DNA of 37,504 nucleotides, from assembly GCA_021780225.1 (NCBI GenBank), contig JAJXZF010000031.1, positions 1 to 37,504 of the forward strand, given 5' to 3'. Shown piece by piece: positions 1-8,915 of this stretch. The translations under genes were made by a program, and so were the position numbers. This DNA is from Deltaproteobacteria bacterium (GTDB lineage: Bacteria; Desulfobacterota; Binatia; Binatales; Binataceae). The notes under the pieces are model-generated. The model was not told where the DNA came from and made no database searches. It saw only the letters and a program-made list of their open reading frames with translations. Numbering within the stretch: the stretch's first letter is position 1; each line of letters begins with the position of its first letter.

Positions 1-29
1 GCGCCAAGGCCGCGCGGAAAATCCGTCAT
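1..29 (-). CDS. start of an unidentified gene, cut by the window edge
   Basis: An ATG at 29 reads leftwards off the window and encodes MTDFPRGLGA so far. A GGAG box lies 7 bases upstream of the ATG, and the start is 25 bases downstream of the yjbQ stop on the same strand, so it is probably the next gene of the same operon. Ten residues are too few to identify a family. The call rests only on the start codon, the ribosome-binding site and the spacing. Confidence 0.4.
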
Positions 30-54
30 GCCGCGCTCCGTTCGCCGATACGAA

Positions 55-450
55 TCATGCCGGGACTACCGATACGGCCACGGTTCGTTCGCGCGGTCCG
101 TCGAATTCCGCGAGCATCACGCCCTGCCATCGGCCCAACCGCAGCCGCCCTTCCTCGATCGGAACGTTCAGCGAAACGCCCAGCATGACGGAGAGAATAT
201 GCGCCTGCGCGTTGCCCTCGCCGTGGCGGAAACCGCCGTCGCGCGGCACGAGGCGCTCAAGATGAGCCAGCAGATCGGCGCTGACGTCGGGGTCGGCGTT
301 TTCGGCAATGATTACGGCGGCGGTCGTATGCCGCACGAAGACATTGCACAGGCCGGCGCGAACGCCGGCGCGCGCCGCCGCCGCTTCGACCTCGGCGGTG
401 ATATCGGCCAGCGCGATGCGGCCGGACGTGCGGATTTTGAACTCTGACAT
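55..450 (-). CDS. yjbQ: YjbQ / UPF0047 family protein
   Basis: This 131-residue protein has the size and pattern of the YjbQ (UPF0047) family. The conserved core is visible: FVRHTTAAVIIAEN near residues 38-51, DLLAHLERLVP near 59-69, the FRHGEGNAQAH segment near 74-84, and a C-terminal GRWQGVMLAEFDGPRERTV stretch. Members are small homotrimeric proteins; some can replace thiamine-phosphate synthase activity, but the physiological role is unsettled. It follows mutM by 60 bases on the same strand and is probably co-transcribed. The ATG at 450 is the only sensible start; no strong ribosome-binding site is seen in front of it. Confidence 0.9.
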   Translation of the reverse strand: MSEFKIRTSGRIALADITAEVEAAAARAGVRAGLCNVFVRHTTAAVIIAENADPDVSADLLAHLERLVPRDGGFRHGEGNAQAHILSVMLGVSLNVPIEEGRLRLGRWQGVMLAEFDGPRERTVAVSVVPA

Positions 451-510
451 CGGCGCCAGATAGATTACGTGCAGCGCCAGGTTAGCGCCATCGCCCGCCT
501 CCGGGTGCGC

Positions 511-1344
511 TCACTTTTGGCAGTGCGGACAGTAGAAGCTGGAACGCTGACCGACGACAATCCCGCGAATCGCCGCGCCGCACTTGATACAGGGCTGGCC
601 CTCGCGATCGTAAACCTGCAGCCGTTCGGCGAAACGGCCCGGCTGTCCGCGCGCATCGCGATAGCTGCGAAAGGTGGTGCCGCCGCCGCCGATCGCTTCG
701 CTCAATACAGCCGGCGTGTACGCCGCGATCCGCTCGGCTTCGGCGCGTGTGACGCGGCCCGCGCGGCGCGTCGGCCGCACGCCGGCGCGGAAAAGAATCT
801 CGGAGGCGTAGATATTGCCGACGCCGGCCACGATTCGCTGGTCCATCAGCAACGTTTTGACGGCCGCCTTGCGCCCGCGCGTCGCGCGCCAGAAATATTC
901 GGAGCTGAAACCTCCGCCGAGAGGCTCAGGCCCCAGACCTCTCAATTCGGCGGCGTTTTCGAGCTCCGATTTCTTAATCAGCTTGATCAGGCCGAAGCGG
1001 CGCGGATCGTTGTAAACCAGCCGGGCGCCGTCGTCGAGCGCGAATTCAACGTGATCGTGCCGCGGATCGAAGGGACCGGGATCGAATCCGGCGCGGCGAT
1101 GCGTCAGGCTGCCGCTCATCCCCAGATGGACCAGCAGCACCAGCTCCCGGTCGAGCTCGATCAGCAGGTACTTGGCGCGGCGGCCGATTGCCAATATGGC
1201 GCGGCCTGCGATGGCGTCGGCCACATCATCGTCCAAGGCCCTCCGCAGGCGTTTTTCGCGCACGGCGGCGGAGACAATCGTGCGGCCTGTGGCGCTGCGC
1301 GCCAGTATCCGCCGCAGCGATTCGACTTCCGGCAATTCAGGCAT
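511..1344 (-). CDS. mutM: formamidopyrimidine-DNA glycosylase (Fpg/MutM)
   Basis: The product (277 residues) is a bifunctional DNA glycosylase/AP lyase that excises 8-oxoguanine and formamidopyrimidines. The start is fixed by the invariant N-terminus MPELPEVE, in which Pro2 is the catalytic amine once Met is removed and Glu3 is also catalytic; the longer open frame upstream is rejected for this reason. Lys58 in RRAKYLL matches the conserved active-site lysine. The helix-two-turn-helix is around VAGVGNIYASEILFRAG. The C-terminal zinc finger has cysteines at 252, 255, 272 and 275 (CIKC and CPHC). The ATG lies inside the end of rsmA (8-base overlap), indicating translational coupling. Length and motifs are all typical. 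Confidence 0.97.
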   Translation of the reverse strand: MPELPEVESLRRILARSATGRTIVSAAVREKRLRRALDDDVADAIAGRAILAIGRRAKYLLIELDRELVLLVHLGMSGSLTHRRAGFDPGPFDPRHDHVEFALDDGARLVYNDPRRFGLIKLIKKSELENAAELRGLGPEPLGGGFSSEYFWRATRGRKAAVKTLLMDQRIVAGVGNIYASEILFRAGVRPTRRAGRVTRAEAERIAAYTPAVLSEAIGGGGTTFRSYRDARGQPGRFAERLQVYDREGQPCIKCGAAIRGIVVGQRSSFYCPHCQK

Positions 1345-2254
1345 CGCGATTCCCCCCGGCGGCCCGCTCCCGCGCGATCGTCCGCGCCAGCCGGACAAAA
1401 TCCGAAATTCCAAGCGTTCCGGCCCGCGCCGCCGGATCGATTCCCGCATCGCGCAGCGCTCTTTCAACCGCCGCCGGCGGCATCGCCAGCGTATGGCCCA
1501 GCGCGTTGCGCAGCGTCTTGCGCGGAGCCGAAAACGCCGCGCGAATCGCCGCGAGGATCGCCTGCTCGCGGGCCGGATCGCCAACCTGGTCCGCGCGCGG
1601 AACGAACGCGAGCACTTCCGCGTCGACTTTGGGCTGGGGATGGAAACAGCCGGCGCCGACGCGGAAATGTTCCGCGATCTCCCAATAGAGCGCGGTGTAC
1701 ACGCTGAGCGCGCCGTAGCCCGGCGCATTCGGCCACGCCCGAATCCGCTCGCCCACCTCGCGCTGGAACATCAGCGTCATCCGCTCGATTTGGCCGCGCA
1801 TCGCCGCGAGCCGTTCGAGGATCGCGGCGGCGGAATTGAACGGCAGATTTCCAATCACCTTGATTGGCGCGGCGTCCGCGAAGCCGTCGCGGGCGACCGC
1901 CATGAAATCGCGATTGATTACCGTGACGCGCGAATCGTCCGCGAAGCGCTCCGCAAGGCGCGCCGCGAGCCGCGCGTCGAGTTCGACCAGGATTATCCGG
2001 CCGGCCGGCGCCGCCACGATTCGCTCTGTCAAAATTCCCAGTCCCGGTCCGATTTCCAGCACGGCCGCGCCGGCTTCGAGATGCGCCAGCGCGACGATGC
2101 GGTCCGCGACGCGCGGCTGCACCAGGAAATTCTGCCCTCGCGCGCGGGTCGGAATAACGCCGGCAGCCGCGAGCGCCGCCGCCGGACGCTCGGCGCGAAT
2201 GGTTTCGCCCGATGGAACGATTCCGGCCGCGCGCGAGGTTCGCGATCGCCTCAC
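1337..2254 (-). CDS. rsmA: 16S rRNA A1518/A1519 dimethyltransferase RsmA (KsgA)
   Basis: This SAM-dependent enzyme dimethylates two adjacent adenines in helix 45 of 16S rRNA. The family signature is clear: RGQNFLVQ near residue 40, the SAM-binding loop LEIGPGLGILT, and the catalytic motif NLPFN, an accepted variant of NLPYN. The C-terminal helical domain contains FHPQPKVDAEV and RKTLRNAL. No ATG precedes the GQNFL motif. The best start is the GTG at 2254, which overlaps the tsaD stop as GTGA and gives 305 residues. That leaves about 39 residues before GQNFL, longer than E. coli but common in other lineages. The gene ends overlapping mutM. Confidence 0.95.
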   Translation of the reverse strand: MRRSRTSRAAGIVPSGETIRAERPAAALAAAGVIPTRARGQNFLVQPRVADRIVALAHLEAGAAVLEIGPGLGILTERIVAAPAGRIILVELDARLAARLAERFADDSRVTVINRDFMAVARDGFADAAPIKVIGNLPFNSAAAILERLAAMRGQIERMTLMFQREVGERIRAWPNAPGYGALSVYTALYWEIAEHFRVGAGCFHPQPKVDAEVLAFVPRADQVGDPAREQAILAAIRAAFSAPRKTLRNALGHTLAMPPAAVERALRDAGIDPAARAGTLGISDFVRLARTIARERAAGGNRDA

Positions 2255-3255
2255 AGCGGCAGGTTCGCCTCCGCGTCGAGCGTGAGCGGATCGCGCTCGC
2301 CGCGCATCAGCCGGATACTTCCGGCCAGCGCGATCATCGCGGCGTTGTCGGTGCAGAACTTGAATGACGGCGCGACCACGCGCCGGCCGTCGTCCGCGGC
2401 CGCGGCGGTCAGCCGCTCGCGCAGCCGCGAATTCGCCGCGACCCCGCCGGTCAAGGCGATCGTTTCGGCGCCGTGTTCGCGCGCCGCCGCAAGCGTCGGC
2501 CGCACCAGCATCTCGACCACCGCCTCCTGAAAACTCGCGGCAAGATCCTCCGGCGCGGCCGCCGCTCCGGCTTCGCTGGCGAGAAACACCGCGACCGCAG
2601 TCTTGACGCCGCTGAAACTGAAATCGAGCGGCGCGCCCTTGACGCGCGCGCGCGGAATTTTCACCGCGTGTGGACGGCCCTTGCGAGACATCTCGTCGAT
2701 GATCCTGCCGCCCGGATAACCCAGCCCCATCAGCTTCGCCGCCTTGTCGAAGGCCTCGCCGGCGGCGTCGTCGCGCGTCGCGCCGAGCCGGCGATAACGG
2801 CCGAAATCCTCGACCATGAACAGCGCGGTATGGCCTCCCGAAACGACCAGCGCGAGATACGGCATCGCCACGCGATGCTCCAGCAGGGGCGCGAGCAGAT
2901 GGCCCTCCAGATGGTTCACGCCGACCATCGGCAATCCGCTCGACTGTGCGAGACCCTTCGCGCACATCAGGCCGACCAGGAGCGAGCCGACCAGGCCGGG
3001 GCCGCGCGTCACGGCGATTCCGTCGAGGTCGCCGAGCTCGATTTCCGCCTCCGCGAGCGCACGCGCGATCACCGGCATGATCGCGACCACGTGATTGCGC
3101 GACGCCAGCTCGGGCACCACGCCGCCATACGCGCGATGGATATCATCCTGATTCGCCACCGCGCTCGCGCGCACCGCCGCGATTCCGGGCGCGCCGGTCT
3201 CGATTACCGCCGCGGCGGCGTCATCGCACGACGATTCAATTCCCAGAACTTTCAT
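2251..3255 (-). CDS. tsaD: tRNA N6-adenosine threonylcarbamoyltransferase TsaD
   Basis: TsaD transfers the threonylcarbamoyl group from threonylcarbamoyl-AMP to A37 of ANN-decoding tRNAs, acting with TsaB and TsaE, neither of which is in this window. The 334-residue protein starts MKVLGIESSCDD, the usual ASKHA-fold phosphate-1 motif. The metal-binding histidines are His115 and His119 in VNHLEGH, and a GGHTAL motif follows. The start at ATG 3255 is preceded by GGAG 4 bases upstream; a longer upstream frame is rejected because it is arginine-rich and lies over the TPR gene. The gene sits 31 bases after the TPR gene and overlaps rsmA by 4 bases. Confidence 0.97.
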   Translation of the reverse strand: MKVLGIESSCDDAAAAVIETGAPGIAAVRASAVANQDDIHRAYGGVVPELASRNHVVAIMPVIARALAEAEIELGDLDGIAVTRGPGLVGSLLVGLMCAKGLAQSSGLPMVGVNHLEGHLLAPLLEHRVAMPYLALVVSGGHTALFMVEDFGRYRRLGATRDDAAGEAFDKAAKLMGLGYPGGRIIDEMSRKGRPHAVKIPRARVKGAPLDFSFSGVKTAVAVFLASEAGAAAAPEDLAASFQEAVVEMLVRPTLAAAREHGAETIALTGGVAANSRLRERLTAAAADDGRRVVAPSFKFCTDNAAMIALAGSIRLMRGERDPLTLDAEANLPL

Positions 3256-3286
3256 TGGTCTCCGCAAGCGTGATTCCGCTGATGGA

Positions 3287-4390
3287 TCATTGATTGATGG
3301 TATCGGAGCCGGAGCCCGGCGGAGGCGGCGGCGGAGCCTCCTCGGGCGCCGGCGCGTTGAGATCGGATTGCGGCGGCGCCGCGACGTCGCCCGCCGCCGG
3401 CGGCGGCGCGTCCAGTCCGGCAGGATTGGGCAAATTCGCCGCCAGCCGGCCGTATCCAACTCGCGCCATCAGATTGTTCGGCGCGGCGCCGAGCGCGCGC
3501 TGATAGGAGGCCGCAGCCGCGCTGAGCTGCCCCTGCTCTTCCTCGCAAATTCCTTCGTAACCGATCGCCTCGCCGAGCCATTGCGGGTCCGCACCGAAAC
3601 CGATTTCGGCCCGCCGAAAGAAAATCAGCGCCTGCCCAAAATCGTGGCGCGCGGCGTAGGCGCGGCCCAGGAAAAAATAGGCGTAGGGATTGCCCGGATC
3701 GATCGAAACCGCCCGCGTCAGCGTCCGCATCGCGTCGTCGATCGATCCTTTCGCCAATTCCCGCCGCGCTTCCTCGGTCGTGCGTAGCGAAGCGGCCAGC
3801 GCGGGCGTGTTGGCGCCGCTGATTTCCCCGGTGAGCGGCTGATCGGCCGGATCGGGCGCGGCCGTCACCGTACTGATATCAAGCGCGGGCGGCGGTTCGG
3901 CCGGCGCGCCGGCGGCATTGGGAGCGCCGTTGCCGGCGGGATTAGCCGCGGTCGCGTCCCCGCCATTGTCGTCCGCGGGATTTCCCGGATTGGCCGGCGC
4001 CGACACCTCCGCCGGCGCATTCGGCGCAGTCGCCCCCGCCCCGTCAGGCGGCGGCGCAGGAGCCGCGGCGGCGGGCGGCGCGCTTTGCGGCGACGCCGGC
4101 GACGGACTCGATCCGGGACTCGGAATACGGCTCCAATCGCCGTCGGCCGCTCCCGGAGGAAGCTCCGCCGACGGCAAATTCTGTTCGTCCAGATGCGCCA
4201 GGATAATTGCCGCACGACCGCCATCGGCGGCATCGACCGGCGCCCGCGCGCCTGCCGCCGTCCACGCCCGCGCCGAAGACGACGATCCGCAGACGGCCGC
4301 TAGCATCGCGCCAGCGGTTAAGGCGGCGCATATTTTCGTCCCGATCCGCACTCCGGATCTAATATAGCAAGCGGCCGGCTGGTGCGGCAT
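3287..4390 (-). CDS. secreted tetratricopeptide-repeat protein with a Pro/Ala-rich linker
   Basis: The 367-residue product starts with a basic stretch and a hydrophobic segment (about residues 17-43) that looks like a Sec signal peptide or membrane anchor. Residues 75-200 are a low-complexity Ala/Pro/Gly/Asn-rich linker. About residues 205-320 form TPR-like helices, with the typical PGNPYAYFFLGRAYAARHDF pattern and a second repeat ending QRALGAAPNN. The tail is again proline-rich (six prolines in a row). It is probably a periplasmic scaffold for partners in cell-wall or protein turnover, judged only from TPR content and its place between the PBP and tsaD. A GTG at codon 14 is an alternative start. 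Extreme GC composition makes the linker weakly conserved. Confidence 0.75.
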   Translation of the reverse strand: MPHQPAACYIRSGVRIGTKICAALTAGAMLAAVCGSSSSARAWTAAGARAPVDAADGGRAAIILAHLDEQNLPSAELPPGAADGDWSRIPSPGSSPSPASPQSAPPAAAAPAPPPDGAGATAPNAPAEVSAPANPGNPADDNGGDATAANPAGNGAPNAAGAPAEPPPALDISTVTAAPDPADQPLTGEISGANTPALAASLRTTEEARRELAKGSIDDAMRTLTRAVSIDPGNPYAYFFLGRAYAARHDFGQALIFFRRAEIGFGADPQWLGEAIGYEGICEEEQGQLSAAAASYQRALGAAPNNLMARVGYGRLAANLPNPAGLDAPPPAAGDVAAPPQSDLNAPAPEEAPPPPPPGSGSDTINQ

Positions 4391-4436
4391 CCGCCGGAGC
4401 AGTCAGAATCGCATCCGAATCGAGCGACACCGGATT

Positions 4437-6872
4437 TTAGTCGTTGGGCGGCGCATCGGTCGCGCCGGATGCGCCGGGAGCCGGTTCCCAGTTGTTTCCC
4501 TGAGGCGGCGGCGCGGACGTGGGCGGCGCGCCATGGAGCGCCGCGGGCGCCGGCGCGGCGTTCATGCCGGGCGAAGTGTGGAACGGGCATACTTCGGTGG
4601 GCGCAAGCGCCTTGGGGAAAACCCCGTCAACCGAATCGGGACAATATGGGCCGGCCAGATAGCCGGTCGCCGGATCGACGCGCGCCTCGACCATATCGGG
4701 CGGCATCGTGAAGTTGAGCGCGGGCCGCGGCGCGGTCGCCGCCTTCATGAAGTTCGTCCACGCGGGCAGCGACGCTTCCGCGCCGGTCAGTCCGAGCGCC
4801 TCTTTCTGATCGAATCCGGTCCAGACCACGGCCAGCAAGTCCGGAGTGAAGCCGGCGAACCAAGCGTCGACCGAATCGTTGGTGGTGCCGGTTTTGCCCG
4901 CCGCCGGCCGCGTGAAGCCGAGCTTGCGCGCGCCTTCGCCAGTGCCGCGGTTGATTACCTGCTCGAGCATGAAGTCCATCATGTAGGCGAGCTCGGGCGA
5001 GAGCACCTGCTCCGCCTTCAGATCGTGCCCTTCGATTACTTTGCCCGATTGATCGACCACGGCGGTGACGGCGTACGACGGCACTGCGAGGCCTTCGTCG
5101 GCCATGATCGCGTACGCATTCGCGACCTGCATCGGGGACACGGCGGCGCCGCCCAGGATGATCGACGGATACGGCGGCAAATCGCCGAAGCCGAGCTTCT
5201 TCGCCATTTCCAGAATCCGGTCGAGGCCGACCGCGTAGGCGACGCGCGAGGTCGCGGAATTGAGCGATTCTTCGAGCGCGAACTCCAGCGTGACGCGGCC
5301 GAAATAACGATCCTTGTAGTTGCGCGGCGTCCAGCTCTGGTCGCCGTACTGCCAGGTGAAGGGGGCGTCGTCGACGTAGCTGGTGGGCAGAAAATGTTGA
5401 GCGCCGCCGTCGAGCGTTTCCTGCAGCGCGGCCAGATACGTGACCGGCTTGAACGCCGAGCCGGGCTGGCGTTTGGATTGCGTCACGCGGTTGAACTGGC
5501 TTTCCCGGTAATCGCGCCCGCCGACCATCGCGCGAATCTTTCCGGTCTGCGGCTCGCTCGCGATCAGGCAGGACTGCAGCTCCTCGCTCTTTTCCTTGCG
5601 CCTGAGCGCGGGATGGCGCGCTTCGAGATCGGCAAGATTGTTCTGCACCGCGACTTGCGCCTCTTTCTGCACGTGGACGTCGAGCGTGGTGAAGATTCTC
5701 AGCCCCTCGCCGTTCAGCACCGAGGGGGGATAGCGCTCCGCCAGTTCCCGTTTCACGTGTTCGACGAAATAGGGCGCGTCGTTGGTTTCGACGAACGGCT
5801 CGCGCGCGACCATCGGCGAAGTCACCGCCTGGTCATAGGCGGCTTTGCTGATATAGCCGTCCTCCAGCATCGAGGAGAGCACTTCGTTGCGGCGGCGCGT
5901 GGCGAGCGCGGCGTGGCGAATCGGATTGTAGCGGTTGGGCGAGCGGATCATGCCGGCGATCGCCGCCATCTCCGCGATATTCAGATCGCGCGGCTCCTTG
6001 GAGAAATAGAATTGCGCCGCTTCCCAGACGCCGTAAATTCCCTCCTGCCCGCGCTGCCCCAGGTAGATGTCGTTGATGTAATTTTCGAGAATCTCGTCCT
6101 TGGAATAGAGCCGCTCGGCGATATACGCCATCAGCGCTTCTTTGACCTTGCGATGCCAGTCGCGCTTGCTGGTCAGGAAGAAATTCTTCATCAACTGCTG
6201 CGTCAGGGTTGAACCGCCCTGCACCACCCGCCCGGAAATAAGATCGATCCACGCCGCCTTGGCGATGCGGACGATGTCGATGCCGTGATGCTCGTAGAAG
6301 CGATGGTCTTCGGCGGCGAGAATCGCGTCGATGAATGCGGGCGGAATGTCGGATAATGGAACGAGGCGGCGCTGTTGCCAGTCGCCCTCAAAGATAGCTC
6401 CGAGCATCTCCGGTTCGAGTTCGAGCGAATAGAGCGGCTGATGCGTCACGCCGTCGGCCATCGCCGCGATCGTGCCGTCCGGTCCGAGTTTGATACTGAC
6501 CAGTTCGCCGGGAAAATCGCGATATGGATAGGCGAAACTGTGCAGGAAGAGCAGCATCCGGCCGCGTTTTTTATCGTAATAATATTCGCCGCGATCGCGG
6601 ACGCCGGCGGCCTCCGCGACCGGATGATAATTGAGGCGCGCGAGGCGCTGCAGGAATCCAAGGTCGTCAAGCCGCTGGCCCGGATAAATCAGCGTCGAAT
6701 CGGAATAGATGCGAGACGGTATCGTCCAGCGTTTGCCGGCGAAGCGCGTGACCACTTCCTGCTCCAGCGAATTGTAGTACTGCATGAACCAGTACAGCGC
6801 CGGGCCGAGCGCAAAAAGCGCCAACGCGGCGATCGCGAGCAAACTGAATTTGAAGATCCGTCCCGCCCTCAT
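4437..6872 (-). CDS. bifunctional class A penicillin-binding protein (PBP1B-like)
   Basis: This 811-residue inner-membrane enzyme polymerises and cross-links peptidoglycan. Residues 7-30 form the N-terminal transmembrane anchor. A UB2H-like segment (SRIYSDSTLIYPGQRL, residues 53-68) resembles PBP1B rather than PBP1A. The GT51 transglycosylase domain has Glu188 in AAEDHRFYEHHG, and QGGSTLTQQL at 218-227. The transpeptidase domain has the SxxK motif SAFK with Ser472, SLN at 536-538, and KTGT at 660-663. The C-terminal 50 residues are Pro/Ala-rich. It lies 69 bases after the HtrA-like gene and 46 before the TPR gene on the same strand. All catalytic motifs are intact. Confidence 0.95.
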   Translation of the reverse strand: MRAGRIFKFSLLAIAALALFALGPALYWFMQYYNSLEQEVVTRFAGKRWTIPSRIYSDSTLIYPGQRLDDLGFLQRLARLNYHPVAEAAGVRDRGEYYYDKKRGRMLLFLHSFAYPYRDFPGELVSIKLGPDGTIAAMADGVTHQPLYSLELEPEMLGAIFEGDWQQRRLVPLSDIPPAFIDAILAAEDHRFYEHHGIDIVRIAKAAWIDLISGRVVQGGSTLTQQLMKNFFLTSKRDWHRKVKEALMAYIAERLYSKDEILENYINDIYLGQRGQEGIYGVWEAAQFYFSKEPRDLNIAEMAAIAGMIRSPNRYNPIRHAALATRRRNEVLSSMLEDGYISKAAYDQAVTSPMVAREPFVETNDAPYFVEHVKRELAERYPPSVLNGEGLRIFTTLDVHVQKEAQVAVQNNLADLEARHPALRRKEKSEELQSCLIASEPQTGKIRAMVGGRDYRESQFNRVTQSKRQPGSAFKPVTYLAALQETLDGGAQHFLPTSYVDDAPFTWQYGDQSWTPRNYKDRYFGRVTLEFALEESLNSATSRVAYAVGLDRILEMAKKLGFGDLPPYPSIILGGAAVSPMQVANAYAIMADEGLAVPSYAVTAVVDQSGKVIEGHDLKAEQVLSPELAYMMDFMLEQVINRGTGEGARKLGFTRPAAGKTGTTNDSVDAWFAGFTPDLLAVVWTGFDQKEALGLTGAEASLPAWTNFMKAATAPRPALNFTMPPDMVEARVDPATGYLAGPYCPDSVDGVFPKALAPTEVCPFHTSPGMNAAPAPAALHGAPPTSAPPPQGNNWEPAPGASGATDAPPND

Positions 6873-6941
6873 CGTCCGGCCGCCGTTACCCTGCCAGCGC
6901 GGCGGCGGGCGGCTCCCAACCCGATTCGCATCACCGTGACA

Positions 6942-8426
6942 TCAACCCTGGCGCTTGAGCGGAATAAAAAGCGTGCCGGTCGAGCGGCGCACCAGCAGCA
7001 ACAAGATATCGCGTCCGCCTCCGGTGCGAAAGGCGCGGCGGAAATCCGCGACATCCGAGACCTCCCGCTGATCGACTTCGAGCACGACGTCGTTCGCGCG
7101 CAGTCCCGCCCGCTCCGCGCGGCTGCCGGCGGCGACCTGCGTGACGATCACGCCGCCGGAGGGCGCGATTCCCAGTTGACGGGCCAGCCCGGGATTGAGC
7201 TCTTTCACATTCATACCGAAGGCTTCGGGAGCATTCGCGTCGGGCGAGCCGGCGGCGCCGGCCAATTCAGCCTCGCGCGAGGCGTCCACCGTCACCGGCA
7301 TTTCGATGGTCTTCTTTCCCCGGACAACTGTCAGCGTAGCGCGCGCGCCGATCGGAACGCCGCCGACCATCAGCGGCAATTCCTGGGCTTCGCGAATCGT
7401 GCGATGGTCGAAGGCGACTATGATGTCGCCCGGTTTGAGGCCCGCGGCGGCGGCCGGACCGTGCGCGACGAGTTCGGAAACCATCGCTCCATGCGGCTCG
7501 GCAAGACCGGCCGCGCGCGCGGCCCGCTCGTCCACCGGCTCGATATACACGCCGAGCCATCCGCGCTTGACCGATCCGTGCGCCAGCAACTGCGGCAATT
7601 CCGCCTTGACGATATCGACCGGAATCGCAAATCCGATTCCCATGCTCGAACCGGTGCGCGTGTAAATCGCCGAATTGACGCCGATTACCGCGCCGCGCAG
7701 ATTGATCAACGGACCGCCGGAATTGCCCGGATTAATCGACGCGTCGGTCTGGATAAAGTCGTCGTAACTGCCGGGGATGAAGCGGCCTCTCGCGCTGACG
7801 ATTCCGGCGGTCACCGAATGATCGAAGCCGAAGGGATTGCCGATCGCGACCACCCACTCGCCGACGCGGACCGCGTCCGAATCGCCGAGCGGCGCGACCG
7901 GCAGCGCGAATGGCGCCGCGACCTTGATCAGCGCGATATCGGTCTTCGCATCGCTCCCGATCACGCGCGCCTTCAATTCATGGCCGTCCTGCAGCGTCAC
8001 GACGATCGCGCCGCCATCTTCGATGACGTGCGCGTTGGTCAGGATGTAGCCGTTGCGGTTGATAATGAAACCGGAACCCAGGCTGTGCGGAACCGGCGCG
8101 CTGTGCGGCTCGAACGGAGCGCCGAAACGATCGAACGGATCGCTCTGGTCCTCGGGCGATTGCGCGCCGGCGCCGGCGTTTGCTTTATGCGCGGTCGAAA
8201 TATTCACGACCGCGGGCGAAAGCCGCGCCGCCAGCGCGACAAAATCGGGCAGCGATGCCGCGGGCCGGACCGTCTCGCCGTGAAGGTCGGTCCACAGGGT
8301 TTCGGCGTGCGCGCGCGAAGCCGGCGAAACCGCCGCCGAAACGGCGAGGATCGCGAATGCGATTCGAACGCCAATCCGCCGCGCCCAAATTGCCGCGGGC
8401 GCAGGCTTCGACCCGCCGCCGATCAT
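6942..8426 (-). CDS. periplasmic DegP/HtrA-like serine protease
   Basis: A trypsin-like protease and chaperone of the HtrA family, 494 residues from the chosen ATG. Residues 1-41 form a signal peptide ending ASRAHA-E. The catalytic triad is His133 (LTNAHVI), Asp163 (KTDIALIKV) and Ser236 (NPGNSGGPL). Two PDZ domains follow, around residues 285-375 and 395-490. The usual long LA loop is short here. An upstream start at 8459 would overlap the DUF1844 gene by 29 bases; the ATG at 8426, 4 bases after that gene's stop, is preferred although neither start has a good ribosome-binding site. Adjacent htpX suggests a joint envelope-stress role. Confidence 0.93.
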   Translation of the reverse strand: MIGGGSKPAPAAIWARRIGVRIAFAILAVSAAVSPASRAHAETLWTDLHGETVRPAASLPDFVALAARLSPAVVNISTAHKANAGAGAQSPEDQSDPFDRFGAPFEPHSAPVPHSLGSGFIINRNGYILTNAHVIEDGGAIVVTLQDGHELKARVIGSDAKTDIALIKVAAPFALPVAPLGDSDAVRVGEWVVAIGNPFGFDHSVTAGIVSARGRFIPGSYDDFIQTDASINPGNSGGPLINLRGAVIGVNSAIYTRTGSSMGIGFAIPVDIVKAELPQLLAHGSVKRGWLGVYIEPVDERAARAAGLAEPHGAMVSELVAHGPAAAAGLKPGDIIVAFDHRTIREAQELPLMVGGVPIGARATLTVVRGKKTIEMPVTVDASREAELAGAAGSPDANAPEAFGMNVKELNPGLARQLGIAPSGGVIVTQVAAGSRAERAGLRANDVVLEVDQREVSDVADFRRAFRTGGGRDILLLLVRRSTGTLFIPLKRQG

Positions 8427-8430
8427 GGTT

Positions 8431-8910
8431 TCAGCGCGTCGCGCCGCGCGCCCGCTCAACGTATTTCATCCTTAACTCGAAAAGGATGGTTTCGATCAAT
8501 TGCGCTTCGTCGCGATCCAGATTGCCCTGCGTCTTGCGCTGAAGCATCCCGATAATGTCGATCAGTTGCTGGGCGCCGGGAAGATCGGAATGAGCTTCGC
8601 CGGTTTCGGGATCGGCGATATCGCCGAGCAGCATCAGCGCCTGCGTCGAGAGTCCCATCAGAAAGGCGCCGAATGTCATCTCCGGTTCAGGCCCGTGCGC
8701 GTGATGCGCGCCGGCGGCGTGCGCCGGGCGATTCGGCTCCGCCGCGCCGATTTCGGGCGCGGCGGAGCCGAGTCCGGCATGCTCGCTCGCGGCCGGCGCC
8801 GCGGCCGCCGAATCATCGCGAAATTCCGGCTTGACTTCGCCTTCCGAAGAAAAACGCCGGCGATCTTCGACTTTGAACCCGCGTGCTTTTTCGTCTTCTT
8901 CGCGTTCCAT
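8431..8910 (-). CDS. DUF1844 family protein
   Basis: This 159-residue acidic protein has a disordered N-terminal half (MEREEDEKARGFKVEDRRRF, then Ala/Glu/His-rich sequence) and a conserved C-terminal half. The latter contains MTFGAFLMGLSTQALMLLGD, residues typical of DUF1844, then a helical segment with QQLIDIIGMLQRKTQGNL and LFELRMKYVE. The function is unknown. The ATG at 8910 has a GGGGTGA box 4 bases upstream; a GTG at 8919 overlapping the htpX stop is possible but lacks a ribosome-binding site. It is wedged between htpX and the HtrA-like protease, which hints at a link to membrane protein turnover. Confidence 0.85.
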   Translation of the reverse strand: MEREEDEKARGFKVEDRRRFSSEGEVKPEFRDDSAAAAPAASEHAGLGSAAPEIGAAEPNRPAHAAGAHHAHGPEPEMTFGAFLMGLSTQALMLLGDIADPETGEAHSDLPGAQQLIDIIGMLQRKTQGNLDRDEAQLIETILFELRMKYVERARGATR

Positions 8911-8915
8911 CGGCG

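Noticed and set aside
469-2530. Long plus-strand frames opposite mutM, rsmA and tsaD
   Set aside because: Arginine/alanine-rich antisense shadows caused by high GC; the minus-strand proteins have full family motifs.
2251-3459. Longer tsaD frame starting at 3459
   Set aside because: The extra 68 residues are arginine-rich, overlap the TPR gene and lack conservation; the MKVLGIESS start has a ribosome-binding site.
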